Counted from the stretch's first letter, positions 45,298 to 54,932 are shown. The stretch: DNA of 64,000 nucleotides from Xenorhabdus doucetiae (GCF_000968195.1 NZ_FO704550.1:3286001-3350000); one strand, 5' to 3'. Numbers and translations: made by a program. Notes: a model not told the origin generated them from the sequence alone.

Positions 45298-45810
45298 TTA
45301 AGTTTCCGCCTCCGCCAGTAGCGTTAGTTTTTCACCACATTGGCGGCAAATATAGCAAATTTTTCCTCTAAGGACTTTATTGTGTTGCCTTATTGTCAGC
45401 TCATGTTGCTGACAGCGGCAATAATAAATGAATATTTGACTACGGACAGAATGGACTGAAAACGGGTGTGTCCGCTTGGCGGGAACTTCAAATATTGTTT
45501 CCATGATAAAGCACCACTCTTTTCCGTGTGGGGCAACCTTACCAAATTGATGATACGCCAACAGATGCGCCAGTTCATGTGGAATGACTTCATCAATGAA
45601 GGTTTGTTGATTTTCGATCAGCAAAATAGGATTCAGGCGAATTTCCCACTCTTGCAGTCGGGCACTGCCCGCAATGGTTCCTCGTTGTTGATAGGTAATT
45701 TGGGGTTCGGGAAATTTTTGCTGCAAAAAATAACTCGCCTGAGTTAATTTCTGTCGCAGGGTACGCATCACAGCTTGCTGTAAGGAGAGGGGAACGCTAA
45801 CGAATTTCAT
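45298..45810 (-). CDS. sprT: SprT family zinc metallopeptidase-like protein
   Basis: A 170-residue protein with HELAH (the HExxH zinc motif, near residue 77) and a C-terminal zinc-ribbon with CRCQQHELT and CYICRQCGEKL. This is the organisation of SprT/Spartan-type proteins. It is convergent with the lipoprotein gene and downstream of metK on the same strand; metK and sprT are near each other in E. coli too. The substrate is unknown in bacteria. Confidence 0.93.
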   Translation of the reverse strand: MKFVSVPLSLQQAVMRTLRQKLTQASYFLQQKFPEPQITYQQRGTIAGSARLQEWEIRLNPILLIENQQTFIDEVIPHELAHLLAYHQFGKVAPHGKEWCFIMETIFEVPAKRTHPFSVHSVRSQIFIYYCRCQQHELTIRQHNKVLRGKICYICRQCGEKLTLLAEAET

Positions 45811-45838
45811 TACGGCTGATGAATACTGTATTTAATAT

Positions 45839-45864
45839 AAAAAAACCCGCAGGTGTTGCGGGCT
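45839..45864 (-). terminator. Terminator of metK
   Basis: On the minus strand, CCCGCA/TGCGGG hairpin followed by a T-run (AAAAAA on the plus strand at the left). It separates metK from sprT. Confidence 0.85.
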
Positions 45865-45882
45865 TCATCGGTTAGCAAAGCA

Positions 45883-47037
45883 TTATTTCAATCCTGCCGC
45901 AGAGCGCAGAATTTCAGCTTTATCTGTTGCTTCCCACGGAAATTGTTCACGACCGAAATGACCATAAGCTGCGGTATCGCGATAAATGGGGTGTAACAGA
46001 TCCAGCATCTTAATCAGGCCGTAAGGGCGCAGATCAAAGAATTCACGCACTAATTGAATCAGTGTGGACGTTGGCACTTTCTCTGTCCCGAATGTTTCCA
46101 CCATGATAGAGGTTGGCTCCGCAACACCGATCGCGTAAGACACTTGGATTTCACAGCGATCAGCCAGACCGGCCGCAACGATATTTTTGGCAACGTAACG
46201 CGCGGCATAGGCGGCTGAACGGTCAACTTTGGAGGGATCTTTACCTGAGAATGCGCCACCACCGTGACGGGCCATACCGCCATAGGTGTCTACAATAATC
46301 TTACGGCCTGTCAGACCACAGTCACCCATTGGTCCACCAATCACGAAGCGGCCTGTTGGGTTGATGAAATATTTCGTCATCGGCGTCAGCCATTCAGTCG
46401 GCAATACTGGCTTGATGATCTCATCCATCACCGCTTCTTGCAGAGATTTTTGATCGATATCTTCGGCGTGCTGGGTTGAAAGCACAACAGCATCAATGCC
46501 AATGATTTTGCCGTTCTCGTACTGGAAGGTGACTTGACTCTTCGCATCAGGGCGTAGCCACGGTAGGGTGCCGTTTTTACGCACTTCGGCCTGACGCTCA
46601 ACCAAACGGTGGGCATAAGTAATAGGTGCTGGCATGAGAACATCGGTTTCGTTGGTCGCATAACCAAACATCAAGCCCTGATCTCCTGCACCTTGCTCCA
46701 GCGGATCTGCACGGTCAACACCCTGATTGATATCCGGAGATTGTTTACCAATGGCACTGATCACTGCACATGAATTGGCATCAAACCCCATATCTGAACT
46801 GGTGTAACCGATTTCACGTACGGTGCGGCGAGTAATTTCCTCAATATCAACCCAAGCGCTGGTCGTGATTTCGCCACCTACCATCACCATGCCCGTTTTA
46901 ACATAAGTTTCGCAAGCAACGCGAGCTTTAGGATCTTGCTCTAAGATTGCATCAAGGACGGCATCGGAAATCTGATCGGCAATTTTATCTGGATGCCCTT
47001 CTGAAACAGATTCAGAAGTGAAAAGATGTGTAGTCAT
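45883..47037 (-). CDS. metK: S-adenosylmethionine synthetase
   Basis: Makes SAM from methionine and ATP. Hallmarks are SEGHPDKIADQISDAVLDA near the start, GAGDQGLMFGYATNET, and the GGGAFSGKDPSKVDRSAAY P-loop. It has 384 residues, as in E. coli. SAM feeds methylation and, after decarboxylation, spermidine synthesis. It is divergent from speA across a 430-base gap holding possible MetJ sites. Confidence 0.98.
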   Translation of the reverse strand: MTTHLFTSESVSEGHPDKIADQISDAVLDAILEQDPKARVACETYVKTGMVMVGGEITTSAWVDIEEITRRTVREIGYTSSDMGFDANSCAVISAIGKQSPDINQGVDRADPLEQGAGDQGLMFGYATNETDVLMPAPITYAHRLVERQAEVRKNGTLPWLRPDAKSQVTFQYENGKIIGIDAVVLSTQHAEDIDQKSLQEAVMDEIIKPVLPTEWLTPMTKYFINPTGRFVIGGPMGDCGLTGRKIIVDTYGGMARHGGGAFSGKDPSKVDRSAAYAARYVAKNIVAAGLADRCEIQVSYAIGVAEPTSIMVETFGTEKVPTSTLIQLVREFFDLRPYGLIKMLDLLHPIYRDTAAYGHFGREQFPWEATDKAEILRSAAGLK

Positions 47038-47076
47038 TATATTTGGTTACCTTAAATATAATTTTGGTTTAAGGGC

Positions 47077-47100
47077 AGATGTTTTACCATCTAGACGGCC
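47077..47100. promoter_or_regulatory. Possible MetJ operator (three tandem met boxes) upstream of metK
   Basis: Three contiguous 8-mers AGATGTTT, TACCATCT, AGACGGCC compare with consensus AGACGTCT at 6, 4 and 6 of 8 positions. They lie about 40-63 bases upstream of the metK start, where E. coli metK is controlled by MetJ. The rest of the gap to 47466 holds no gene I can see. Confidence 0.4.
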
Positions 47101-47466
47101 ATTTTAAGTCACTCTTGCTAAGGTTACCAGTCTTTTTAATTTCAAATATCCTTCGTAGTATGACATTTTAGTTTTCTTGACTAAAAAGTATGGGGTGTCT
47201 GGCCTTGTTCAGATAAATTTCATTTTGCAATTTTACGGGATTACGGGTATAAACTGCGCGCGTAACAGGAGTCATTTTTGCACTTGAAGTTACAGGCGCT
47301 TACAGGAGATATACACGTGTCCTGCTTATCAATTGAGAATCCCATAATTTAAGAGCATGCTGTTCCCTGACATTTTTTAATGCGCAAGATACGCACGATA
47401 AAATTGTGTCTTGGGTTATTGACCTTACAGGTGAAGGCGAACCTCAACTCCATGAAGGAGACTGCC

Positions 47467-49371
47467 ATGAATGATAATATCGCCCGCAAAATGCGACAGA
47501 CCTATAACATCGCATACTGGGGCGGCAGCTATTACTATGTCAATGATCTGGGTAATGTCAGTGTTTGCCCGAACCCTGATTTACCGGGAGCTCAAATTGA
47601 ACTCGCCGATCTGGTGAAGAAAGTTCAGGAAGAAAAAAAACAGTTGCGTTTACCGGCATTGTTTTGTTTTCCCCAGATTTTGCAACACCGCTTGCGTTCA
47701 ATTAATGCCGCGTTTAAACGTGCACGTGAATCTTATGGGTATAAAGGGGATTACTTCCTGGTTTATCCGATCAAAGTCAATCAGCAACGTCGTGTCATTG
47801 AGACCTTGGCCAATGCGGACGAGCCGGTGGGATTGGAGGCCGGTTCCAAAGCGGAATTAATGGCAGTATTGGCTCATGCCGGCATGACAGGGACGGTGAT
47901 TGTTTGTAATGGTTATAAAGATCGCGAATATATTCGTCTGGCACTGATCGGTGAAAAACTGGGACACAAGGTGTATCTGGTTATCGAGAAGATGTCTGAA
48001 ATTGAGATGGTACTGGAAGAAGCCAAGCGTCTCAATGTCATTCCCCGTTTGGGGGTTCGGGCACGTTTGGCGTCCCAAGGCTCTGGCAAATGGCAGGCCA
48101 GCGGCGGCGAAAAATCCAAATTTGGCTTAGCGGCGGCGCAGGTATTGCAATTGATCGAAATGTTGCGTTCGGCAGGGCGGCTGGATAGCTTGCAGTTGCT
48201 GCATTTCCATTTAGGTTCCCAATTGGCGAATATCCGTGATGTGGCGACCGGGGTGCGTGAATCTGCCCGCTTTTATGTTGAGCTGTCTAAGCTGGGTGTC
48301 AAGATCCAGTGCTTTGACGTGGGTGGTGGATTGGGGGTCGATTATGAAGGCACGCGCTCCCAGTCAGAATGCTCAGTTAACTACGGCTTGAATGAATACG
48401 CGAATAACGTTATTTGGGGTATTGGTGATGCGTGTGAAGAGCACGGCCTGCCTCACCCAACGGTGATTACGGAATCCGGTCGTGCATTGACTGCCCACCA
48501 TACGGTTTTAGTCTCCAATGTGATAGGCGTTGAGCGTAATGAATTCACCGAAACAACGCCACCGGCAGAAAGTGCGACGCGCCCCCTGACCAGTCTGTGG
48601 GATACATGGTTGGAGATGCAGTCTGACGGCAACCGCCGTTCCTTGCGTGAATGGCTGCATGATAGCCAGTTTGATCTTCATGACGTGCATACCCAGTATG
48701 CCCACGGCATGTTAGACCTGTCAGAACGTGCCTGGGCGGAAGAACTGTATTTAAATATCTGTCGTCATATTCAGCAGAATCTTGATCCCAGCAACCGTGC
48801 CCATCGTCCGATCATTGATGAATTACAGGAACGCATGGCAGACAAATTCTACGTGAATTTTTCGCTGTTCCAATCAATGCCAGATGCGTGGGGGATTGAT
48901 CAACTTTTTCCGGTCTTGCCGATTGAAGGGCTGGATAAGCCACTGGATCGCCGTGCCGTTCTGTTGGATATCACCTGTGATTCGGATGGTACGATTGACC
49001 ATTATGTCGATGGCGATGGTGTGGCGACAACGATGCCAATGCCGGCTTATGATCCGGACAATCCGCCATTGATTGGTTTCTTTATGGTTGGAGCCTATCA
49101 GGAAATTCTGGGCAATATGCACAATCTGTTTGGTGATACAGCGGCCATTGATGTTTATGTTTCAGAACAGGGTGAAGTGACTTATCAGCAGAGCGAAGAG
49201 GGTGATTCTGTCGCCAATATGCTCCAATATGTCAAATTGGAACCGCAAGTGCTTTTGACCCGCTTCCGTGATCAAGTGAAATCGACCGATCTGGATGAAA
49301 ATTTGCAGGAGCAATTCCTGCAAGAGTTTGAAAGTGGTCTGTATGGTTACACCTATTTGGAAGATGAGTAA
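47467..49371 (+). CDS. speA: Biosynthetic arginine decarboxylase
   Basis: PLP enzyme making agmatine from arginine, first step of putrescine synthesis from arginine. The PLP lysine lies in YPIKVNQQRRV; HFHLGSQ, the FDVGGGLGVDYEGT phosphate loop and the catalytic Cys region DITCDSDGT are intact. The start at ATG 47467 (MNDNIARKMRQTYNI, 634 residues) is preceded by AAGGAG at six bases. ATG 47452 and 47380 are in frame and would give 639 and 663 residues; E. coli has 658, so a longer product is possible. Followed by speB, but with a hairpin and 370 bases between. Confidence 0.95.
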   Translation: MNDNIARKMRQTYNIAYWGGSYYYVNDLGNVSVCPNPDLPGAQIELADLVKKVQEEKKQLRLPALFCFPQILQHRLRSINAAFKRARESYGYKGDYFLVYPIKVNQQRRVIETLANADEPVGLEAGSKAELMAVLAHAGMTGTVIVCNGYKDREYIRLALIGEKLGHKVYLVIEKMSEIEMVLEEAKRLNVIPRLGVRARLASQGSGKWQASGGEKSKFGLAAAQVLQLIEMLRSAGRLDSLQLLHFHLGSQLANIRDVATGVRESARFYVELSKLGVKIQCFDVGGGLGVDYEGTRSQSECSVNYGLNEYANNVIWGIGDACEEHGLPHPTVITESGRALTAHHTVLVSNVIGVERNEFTETTPPAESATRPLTSLWDTWLEMQSDGNRRSLREWLHDSQFDLHDVHTQYAHGMLDLSERAWAEELYLNICRHIQQNLDPSNRAHRPIIDELQERMADKFYVNFSLFQSMPDAWGIDQLFPVLPIEGLDKPLDRRAVLLDITCDSDGTIDHYVDGDGVATTMPMPAYDPDNPPLIGFFMVGAYQEILGNMHNLFGDTAAIDVYVSEQGEVTYQQSEEGDSVANMLQYVKLEPQVLLTRFRDQVKSTDLDENLQEQFLQEFESGLYGYTYLEDE

Positions 49372-49390
49372 CTCTGATTAGTCTTTATTT

Positions 49391-49442
49391 ATAGTCATCC
49401 TTAGTCAAGTTTTTATATAATAACTTGATTTTGGATGACTAT
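49391..49442 (+). terminator. Long hairpin between speA and speB
   Basis: ATAGTCATCC pairs with GGATGACTAT and an inner TCAAGTT with AACTTGA. It suggests that speA and speB have separate transcripts. The remaining gap to 49738 is AT-rich with no gene visible and should hold the speB promoter. Confidence 0.6.
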
Positions 49443-49738
49443 TTAAAATCATTTTTCTCATCAATTAAGATCATTTCAGAAAATGGAAAAATTAATTTTT
49501 TTAACGAATGAAAATTCTCTTTTTTCTTTAGTTCTTATATGAGTGTGTACGCATCCGTTTCTTGAGTTTTAGATTAATCGTTAACATTTTTTTATTTTGA
49601 ATCTAAAATGATACTGTATTTGGAAGATTGATCTTCTAGCGTAAATAAGTCTCTATGCCACTTGTTACCGTCAATTATTGAATATTGCTAATATGGGATA
49701 TGAGTAATAAGCCGATATGGGACTTTTGAGGATATATC

Positions 49739-50665
49739 ATGAGTATTAGCTCTTTAGGAAACCAGATTGATAATTCTTTGGTTTCAAATGCCTTCGGCTT
49801 CCTGCGTTTTCCATTGAACTTTCAACCCTATTCCAGTGATGCACAATGGGTGATTACCGGTGTGCCTTTTGATATGGCGACATCAGGACGCGCGGGTAGC
49901 CGCCACGGGCCGGCCGCTATTCGTCAGGTATCGACTAATCTGGCATGGGAAAGCTGCCGTTGGCCGTGGAATTTTAGCTTACGCAAGCGTCTGAATGTCG
50001 TGGACTGTGGGGATCTGGTATTTAACTTCGGCGATGCCCAGGATATGAGCGATAAGTTGCAGGCACATGCTGAAAAAGTGCTGGAATCGGGCAAGCGTAT
50101 GCTGTCTTTCGGTGGTGATCACTTTGTCACGTTGCCACTGTTGCGTGCCCATGCGAAATATTTCGGCAAAATGGCGCTGATCCATTTTGATGCCCATACG
50201 GATACTTATCCTAATGGCAGCAAATTTGATCATGGTACGATGTTTTATCACGCGCCAAATGAAGGGCTAATCGATCCTCATCATTCCGTGCAAATTGGTA
50301 TCCGCACTGAACATGATACCGATAACGGTTTCACCGTGCTGGATGCCGGTCAGGTCAATGATCGCGGGGTGGATGATATTGTTGAGCAGATTAAGACGGT
50401 GGTGGGTGATTTGCCGATTTACCTGACGTTCGATATTGATTGCCTTGATCCGGCATTTGCTCCGGGTACAGGAACGCCCGTGATAGGGGGATTGACGTCA
50501 GATCGTGCATTGAAAATCGTGCGTGGCTTGCAGCCGCTAAATATCGTTGGCATGGATGTGGTGGAAGTGGCACCGGCTTATGACCAATCTGAAATTACGG
50601 CGTTAGCGGCAGCAACGATTGGATTGGAGTTGCTGTATTTGCAGGCATCGAAGAAAGATCTTTAG
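49739..50665 (+). CDS. speB: Agmatinase
   Basis: Manganese ureohydrolase splitting agmatine to putrescine and urea. The binuclear metal motifs are GGDHFVTLP, HFDAHTDTYP and TFDIDCLDPAFAPGTGTP. It has 308 residues, as in E. coli. Together with speA it gives a complete arginine-to-putrescine route in this window, while the next enzyme, SpeE, is truncated at 1223-1417. Confidence 0.96.
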   Translation: MSISSLGNQIDNSLVSNAFGFLRFPLNFQPYSSDAQWVITGVPFDMATSGRAGSRHGPAAIRQVSTNLAWESCRWPWNFSLRKRLNVVDCGDLVFNFGDAQDMSDKLQAHAEKVLESGKRMLSFGGDHFVTLPLLRAHAKYFGKMALIHFDAHTDTYPNGSKFDHGTMFYHAPNEGLIDPHHSVQIGIRTEHDTDNGFTVLDAGQVNDRGVDDIVEQIKTVVGDLPIYLTFDIDCLDPAFAPGTGTPVIGGLTSDRALKIVRGLQPLNIVGMDVVEVAPAYDQSEITALAAATIGLELLYLQASKKDL

Positions 50666-50675
50666 TGTATTAATT

Positions 50676-50780
50676 TATACCCTGTAAACTTCAAGTCACA
50701 GCTCGCAAGACGAACGCAGCTTATTATCTCCCCCACAACGCGGGGAGATAATAAAGACATCTTGAAGTACTACGAGTATA
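50676..50780. repeat. Palindromic intergenic repeat (MITE-like), copy 2
   Basis: Ends TATACCCTGTAAACTTCAAG and CTTGAAGTACTACGAGTATA are inverted repeats of each other. The core pairs TTATTATCTCCCCC with CGGGGAGATAATAA. The total of 105 bp without an ORF matches a non-autonomous palindromic element. It follows the speB stop closely. Confidence 0.8.
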
Positions 50781-50850
50781 TCAATGGTTTTTTTAAAGGC
50801 TTATCTAAAGATGAGCCTTATTTTTAAGCGAGTTTCAGGGACATTTTTTA

Positions 50851-51324
50851 TTAATCTGAACCCATAAAGGTTTCGACAGGAACGTTAAAAAATTGGGCAA
50901 AGCCTTTTACCTGACCAATATTCATTGAACGTTTTCCATGCAGTATCTCTGATATAACACTTTGGCTGGCAATATCACGCAGATCAATCTGTCTTACGCC
51001 TTTTTCCCGCATAAAGTAGCTCAATGCTTCACGTGGGATAACATTGGGGACTTGGCGATTTTTAGCTTCGTACTCATAGACACGATCGGTGATAAGATCA
51101 GCGAACTTTGCCGCAGCATGTTCGGTATTTTCAGCATATGAATATAACTCGTCAATAAGTGCCATTCGGGCATTCAGATCTTCATCATTTTCTACAGGTT
51201 CAATACATGCAGAGAACAAAAGTGCCAAGGGGCCGAGTTGCTCGGATATTGACTGCATCATTTGTGGTAAAATTTCGATGAGTCCATCAATCCCTTCATA
51301 AGTAACGAGTGATGTTTTTCTCAT
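50851..51324 (-). CDS. higA: HigA-type antitoxin (XRE helix-turn-helix)
   Basis: A 157-residue antitoxin. An N-terminal helical region of about 95 residues, the likely toxin-binding part, is followed by a helix-turn-helix (GVRQIDLRDIASQSVISEILHGKRSMNIGQVKGFAQFF). This matches the larger HigA type of E. coli (YgjM). It starts three bases after the toxin gene stop with AAGGTG upstream. Expected to neutralise the toxin and repress the shared promoter. Confidence 0.88.
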   Translation of the reverse strand: MRKTSLVTYEGIDGLIEILPQMMQSISEQLGPLALLFSACIEPVENDEDLNARMALIDELYSYAENTEHAAAKFADLITDRVYEYEAKNRQVPNVIPREALSYFMREKGVRQIDLRDIASQSVISEILHGKRSMNIGQVKGFAQFFNVPVETFMGSD

Positions 51325-51327
51325 TAT

Positions 51328-51699
51328 TCACCTTTTTGATCGTTTTGACTTTGTCTGCTTACGCCACCATTTATCATACTCACTATGGGGGCAAACATCT
51401 TTAATGTAAAAAGTACCTGATTTGGGATTAAGCCATGTGATAATGCGACATTTATTTTTATGTATATCAAATACATAAATATCTAAAGGCCCTTTCTTGC
51501 TTTCTGCTTCTAATAATTCGTAGGGTACACGATCAACATTCCATGTAGATGTATTAAGCCATAATTCACGGATTTGGGCATAAGATTCAAATCGTAAAGA
51601 TACCTTATCAAAAACATCCAACCAGAGTTTTAGCCCAACTTTCCATTGGGCGTGTTTTTGCATCGCTTCAGTGATGGTTTTTGCTGTGATAACGCGCAT
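51328..51699 (-). CDS. higB: HigB-type mRNA interferase toxin
   Basis: A 123-residue member of the HigB (YgjN) family of ribosome-dependent endoribonucleases. MRVITAKTITEAMQKHAQWKVGL matches the family N-terminus, and KSGTFYIKDVCPHSEYDKWW the C-terminal active region with His and Tyr. Toxin first, antitoxin second, is the normal order for hig operons. AAGGGAG precedes its ATG. Confidence 0.88.
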   Translation of the reverse strand: MRVITAKTITEAMQKHAQWKVGLKLWLDVFDKVSLRFESYAQIRELWLNTSTWNVDRVPYELLEAESKKGPLDIYVFDIHKNKCRIITWLNPKSGTFYIKDVCPHSEYDKWWRKQTKSKRSKR

Positions 51700-51713
51700 A
51701 TCACTCCCTTATA

Positions 51714-51732
51714 ATATCGCAATTTGCGATAT
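51714..51732. promoter_or_regulatory. Palindrome upstream of higBA, probable HigA operator
   Basis: ATATCGCAA and TTGCGATAT are perfect 9-bp arms around one base, 15 bases upstream of the toxin start. The position and symmetry fit an autorepression site. Confidence 0.65.
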
Positions 51733-51780
51733 TTGCAATGTTTGAAAAAATTTAGCGTTCTTTTTTTCAAACAGAGCATA

Positions 51781-52533
51781 TCACTGCACAATATACGTCA
51801 ACACCTGCTGTTGTGGCATAAGGGTGAAGTTTCCGTGAAATTGTGAGCCGGCTCGATACGTATCAGAGAGTGTTTGCAGGAGTTTTATGCTTATTGTGTG
51901 ATTGCGACAATCAATTGACGTAATTTCAGCCGCATGGAAATCAAAGAAGCGTTTGACATGGGGATAAAGTGCCTTAAACAGACTCTCTTTAATGGAGAAC
52001 GCCAGCGTAAATACCTGTGCAAAAGGTAATGCGCATTCGGTCAATAATTTCATTTCATGGTCATTGATGATGCTGGATGAAACACTTTCGATGGTCTCTG
52101 ATTTAATCTCTTGTTCAATATCTATGCCTATCATGCGGTATTGATGGCAAGAAGCCGCAAACGCAATCGCACAGTTGGTTGAATGAGAAATCGAACCACA
52201 AATATTGTCAGGCCAGATAGGGGAACGATCTTCGGCATTAGTGACCTGAAAGTCAGGATAGCCTAACTTGTTTAAGACGTGTTGCGTACAGTAACGGGCG
52301 GCCAGATATTCCGCCCGCCGTTTATTCACCGCATTCTGTAATCGGGGCGGATTGACAATGCCACATTCACCAAATAAAGCATCCCGATAGTAAGACAGGT
52401 CAAAATCAGTCTTCATGATGTGCAGATCAGGATGTTCTGGCAGTATGCCGGTTTGTCTGTCTGTGAAAAAAGGATCATTGATGGCCGTGACTTGGGCAGA
52501 GATAGGGACAGAAGTAAAAATTATTTTGTTCAT
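51781..52533 (-). CDS. ngrA: 4'-Phosphopantetheinyl transferase, EntD/NgrA type
   Basis: Transfers phosphopantetheine from CoA to carrier domains of non-ribosomal peptide and polyketide synthases. Sfp/EntD motifs: SISHS at 114-118, the magnesium-binding IGIDIE at 135-140, and FSIKESLFKAL at 179-189. It has 250 residues. In Photorhabdus and Xenorhabdus the corresponding gene (ngrA) activates siderophore and antibiotic synthases and is needed for nematode support in Photorhabdus. No biosynthetic cluster is beside it, consistent with a genome-wide activator. The symbol is by analogy; entD would be the E. coli name. Confidence 0.88.
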   Translation of the reverse strand: MNKIIFTSVPISAQVTAINDPFFTDRQTGILPEHPDLHIMKTDFDLSYYRDALFGECGIVNPPRLQNAVNKRRAEYLAARYCTQHVLNKLGYPDFQVTNAEDRSPIWPDNICGSISHSTNCAIAFAASCHQYRMIGIDIEQEIKSETIESVSSSIINDHEMKLLTECALPFAQVFTLAFSIKESLFKALYPHVKRFFDFHAAEITSIDCRNHTISIKLLQTLSDTYRAGSQFHGNFTLMPQQQVLTYIVQ

Positions 52534-52683
52534 AAGGGTTTTTTATTATTCGCTTGCGTTGATGAGATTGTGGATCAAGTAAAAATAATGATTGTCTGAT
52601 TCTGCCATATTTTAGTTTTGGTTCACTAACGTGCTAACTCTTTTTATACTCTCCGTTGTTACCATTTTTAAAAAGAGGTTAGT

Positions 52684-53703
52684 GTGGAAATATTAGTGAC
52701 AGGCGGGATGGGGTATATCGGTAGCCATACTTGTGTGCAAATGCTTGAAGCCGGAATGACGCCGATTATTATCGATAACCTATGCAATGCCAATCGTGAA
52801 GTTTTGGCGCGCATTGAGGCATTAACGGGTGTGCAGCCCCTGTTTTATGAAGGGGATATTCGTGATGAAGCATTCCTGGATGCGGTTTTCTCCCGTCACC
52901 AAATTCAGTCAGTGATTCATTTTGCCGGTTTGAAAGCGGTTGGGGAATCTGTCGCCAACCCTATCGAATATTATGACAATAATGTCAATGGAACACTGGT
53001 GCTGGTGCGCAGTATGCGTAAAGCAGGGGTAAAAAGCCTGATCTTTAGTTCATCCGCGACGGTCTATGGTGATCCGGATGTCGTGCCGATCACGGAACAA
53101 TCTCCGGTCGGTAATACCACTAACCCTTATGGCACCAGTAAATATATGGTCGAACGCTGCCTGTCTGATCTTCATCATGCAGAAAATGATTGGTCGGTGG
53201 TATTGTTGCGCTATTTTAATCCTGTTGGCGCTCATCCTTCGGGGACAATGGGGGAAGATCCACAGGGAATTCCCAACAATTTGATGCCTTATATTGCGCA
53301 AGTTGCGGTTGGTCGCCGGGAAAAACTGTCGGTGTATGGCAATGATTATCCGACCGCTGATGGGACTGGCATCCGTGATTATATCCATGTCATGGATTTG
53401 GCTGACGGGCATATCGCGGCATTGAATGCCGTGGGTAAAAAGGCGGGGCTGCATATCTATAATTTGGGCACCGGAAAGGGCACCAGCGTGCTGGAAATGG
53501 TGGCCGCTTTCAGTCATGCTTGCGGCAAGCCCGTGCCTTATGAAATTTGTCCTCGTCGTCCGGGGGATATTGCTGAATGTTGGTCAAGCCCGGAGAAAGC
53601 CGAGCGAGAGTTGGGATGGAAGGCCAACCGTACTATCGTGGATATGACCGCCGATGCCTGGCGCTGGCAATCGCAAAACCCGAATGGCTATCAGGCGAAG
53701 TAA
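52684..53703 (+). CDS. galE: UDP-glucose 4-epimerase
   Basis: Interconverts UDP-galactose and UDP-glucose for the Leloir pathway and for surface polysaccharide precursors. NAD motif TGGMGYIGSH is near the N-terminus, SSSATVYG carries the catalytic Ser/Thr, and YGTSK the YxxxK; RYFNPVGAHPSG follows. It starts at GTG 52684 with AGAGG upstream and has 339 residues. First gene of galETK; galM is not present. Confidence 0.96.
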   Translation: MEILVTGGMGYIGSHTCVQMLEAGMTPIIIDNLCNANREVLARIEALTGVQPLFYEGDIRDEAFLDAVFSRHQIQSVIHFAGLKAVGESVANPIEYYDNNVNGTLVLVRSMRKAGVKSLIFSSSATVYGDPDVVPITEQSPVGNTTNPYGTSKYMVERCLSDLHHAENDWSVVLLRYFNPVGAHPSGTMGEDPQGIPNNLMPYIAQVAVGRREKLSVYGNDYPTADGTGIRDYIHVMDLADGHIAALNAVGKKAGLHIYNLGTGKGTSVLEMVAAFSHACGKPVPYEICPRRPGDIAECWSSPEKAERELGWKANRTIVDMTADAWRWQSQNPNGYQAK

Positions 53704-53751
53704 GGAACACTAAACATTTTGGTCTTCTGTTAGCAAAATCGCTGTAACCTC

Positions 53752-53771
53752 TCCCGCCCGGCAGGGCGGGA
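53752..53771 (+). repeat. GC-rich hairpin between galE and galT
   Basis: TCCCGCCC/GGGCGGGA with loop GGCA. There is no T-tract. It resembles a REP-type intercistronic element that could affect mRNA stability between galE and galT. Confidence 0.6.
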
Positions 53772-53805
53772 AGCACTCACGTTTGTGGTAAGGCAAGGAG
53801 GAATG

Positions 53806-54894
53806 ATGTCGAAGCTGCGCTTCAATTCTGTTGATTTTCCACACCGGCGATACAATCCCTTGACGGGAAAGTGGATTATCGTTTCACCACACCGGACGGA
53901 GCGGCCGTGGCGTGGCATTGATGAAAAACTCCTTCCCGTTGCGTTGCCGAGTTACGATAAACACTGTTTTTTATGCCCGAACAATTCCCGTGCTTCCGGT
54001 GATATCAATCCAGATTATCAGGACGTTTATCTCTTCGAGAATGATTATCCGGCTTTGCTGCCGGAACGTCCCGATATGACCTTTGCCGATCACCCGCTAT
54101 TTAAAACTGCGCCGATAAGCGGTATCTGTCGGGTACTCTGTTTTTCCCCTGATCACAGTAAAACCTTGCCGGAACTGTCCCTGACACAAATTCGTCGTGT
54201 TATTGATATATGGAATGCGCAGATTGAAGAATTAAGCCAGCGTTATATTTGGGTTCAGGTTTTTGAGAACAAAGGGGAAATGATGGGGTGCTCTCAACCT
54301 CATCCTCATGGGCAGATTTGGGCCAGCGATTTCCTGCCTGATGAGCTAGCACGCAAAGATGAACGATTACGGCAATATTATCGCCAGCAGGGATCTAACT
54401 TATTGCTGGATTATGTCGAGGCTGAACGCAAAGCGGGGTCACGGACGGTCGTGGAAACCGGCCACTGGCTTGCGGTCGTCCCTTATTGGGCGGCGTGGCC
54501 GTTTGAAACGATGCTGTTGCCTAAAAGTCATGTTCGTCGCATGAATGAGCTGACGGAAGCCCAACGTGATGACTTGGCGGTGGCGATTAAAAAATTGACC
54601 AGCCGCTATGACAATCTGTTTCAGTGTGCATTTCCCTATTCAATGGGCTGGCACTTTGCGCCTTTTTTCGAGCAGCAACGCGATACTCACCTCGCTCCGC
54701 AAAAACACGATATTGATCACTGGCAATTACATGCCCTGTTTTACCCGCCGTTATTACGTTCATCCAGCGTCCGTAAGTTTATGGTGGGTTATGAAATGTT
54801 GGCGGAATCTCAGCGTGACTTAACACCGGAACAGGCAGCCCAGCGGTTACGCGATGTCAGCGACATTCATTTTAAATCTGCGCACATCCGCTAA
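53806..54894 (+). CDS. galT: Galactose-1-phosphate uridylyltransferase
   Basis: Exchanges UMP between UDP-glucose and galactose-1-phosphate. The active-site HPHGQIW (nucleophilic His in the HPH triad) is near residue 165, and zinc ligands are in CFLCPNN near 50-53. The ATG at 53806 is four bases after AGGAGG; the adjacent ATG at 53803 is too close to that site. It has 362 residues versus 348 in E. coli; the difference is small terminal variation. Confidence 0.95.
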   Translation: MSKLRFNSVDFPHRRYNPLTGKWIIVSPHRTERPWRGIDEKLLPVALPSYDKHCFLCPNNSRASGDINPDYQDVYLFENDYPALLPERPDMTFADHPLFKTAPISGICRVLCFSPDHSKTLPELSLTQIRRVIDIWNAQIEELSQRYIWVQVFENKGEMMGCSQPHPHGQIWASDFLPDELARKDERLRQYYRQQGSNLLLDYVEAERKAGSRTVVETGHWLAVVPYWAAWPFETMLLPKSHVRRMNELTEAQRDDLAVAIKKLTSRYDNLFQCAFPYSMGWHFAPFFEQQRDTHLAPQKHDIDHWQLHALFYPPLLRSSSVRKFMVGYEMLAESQRDLTPEQAAQRLRDVSDIHFKSAHIR

Positions 54895-54932
54895 AAAACG
54901 TTTGTGGAGGAAAAAGGGGGAGGAAAATAGAG

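Noticed and set aside
52607..52683. GalR-type operator before galE
   Set aside because: GTTCAC...GCTAAC is only partly symmetrical and does not match the GalR consensus well enough.
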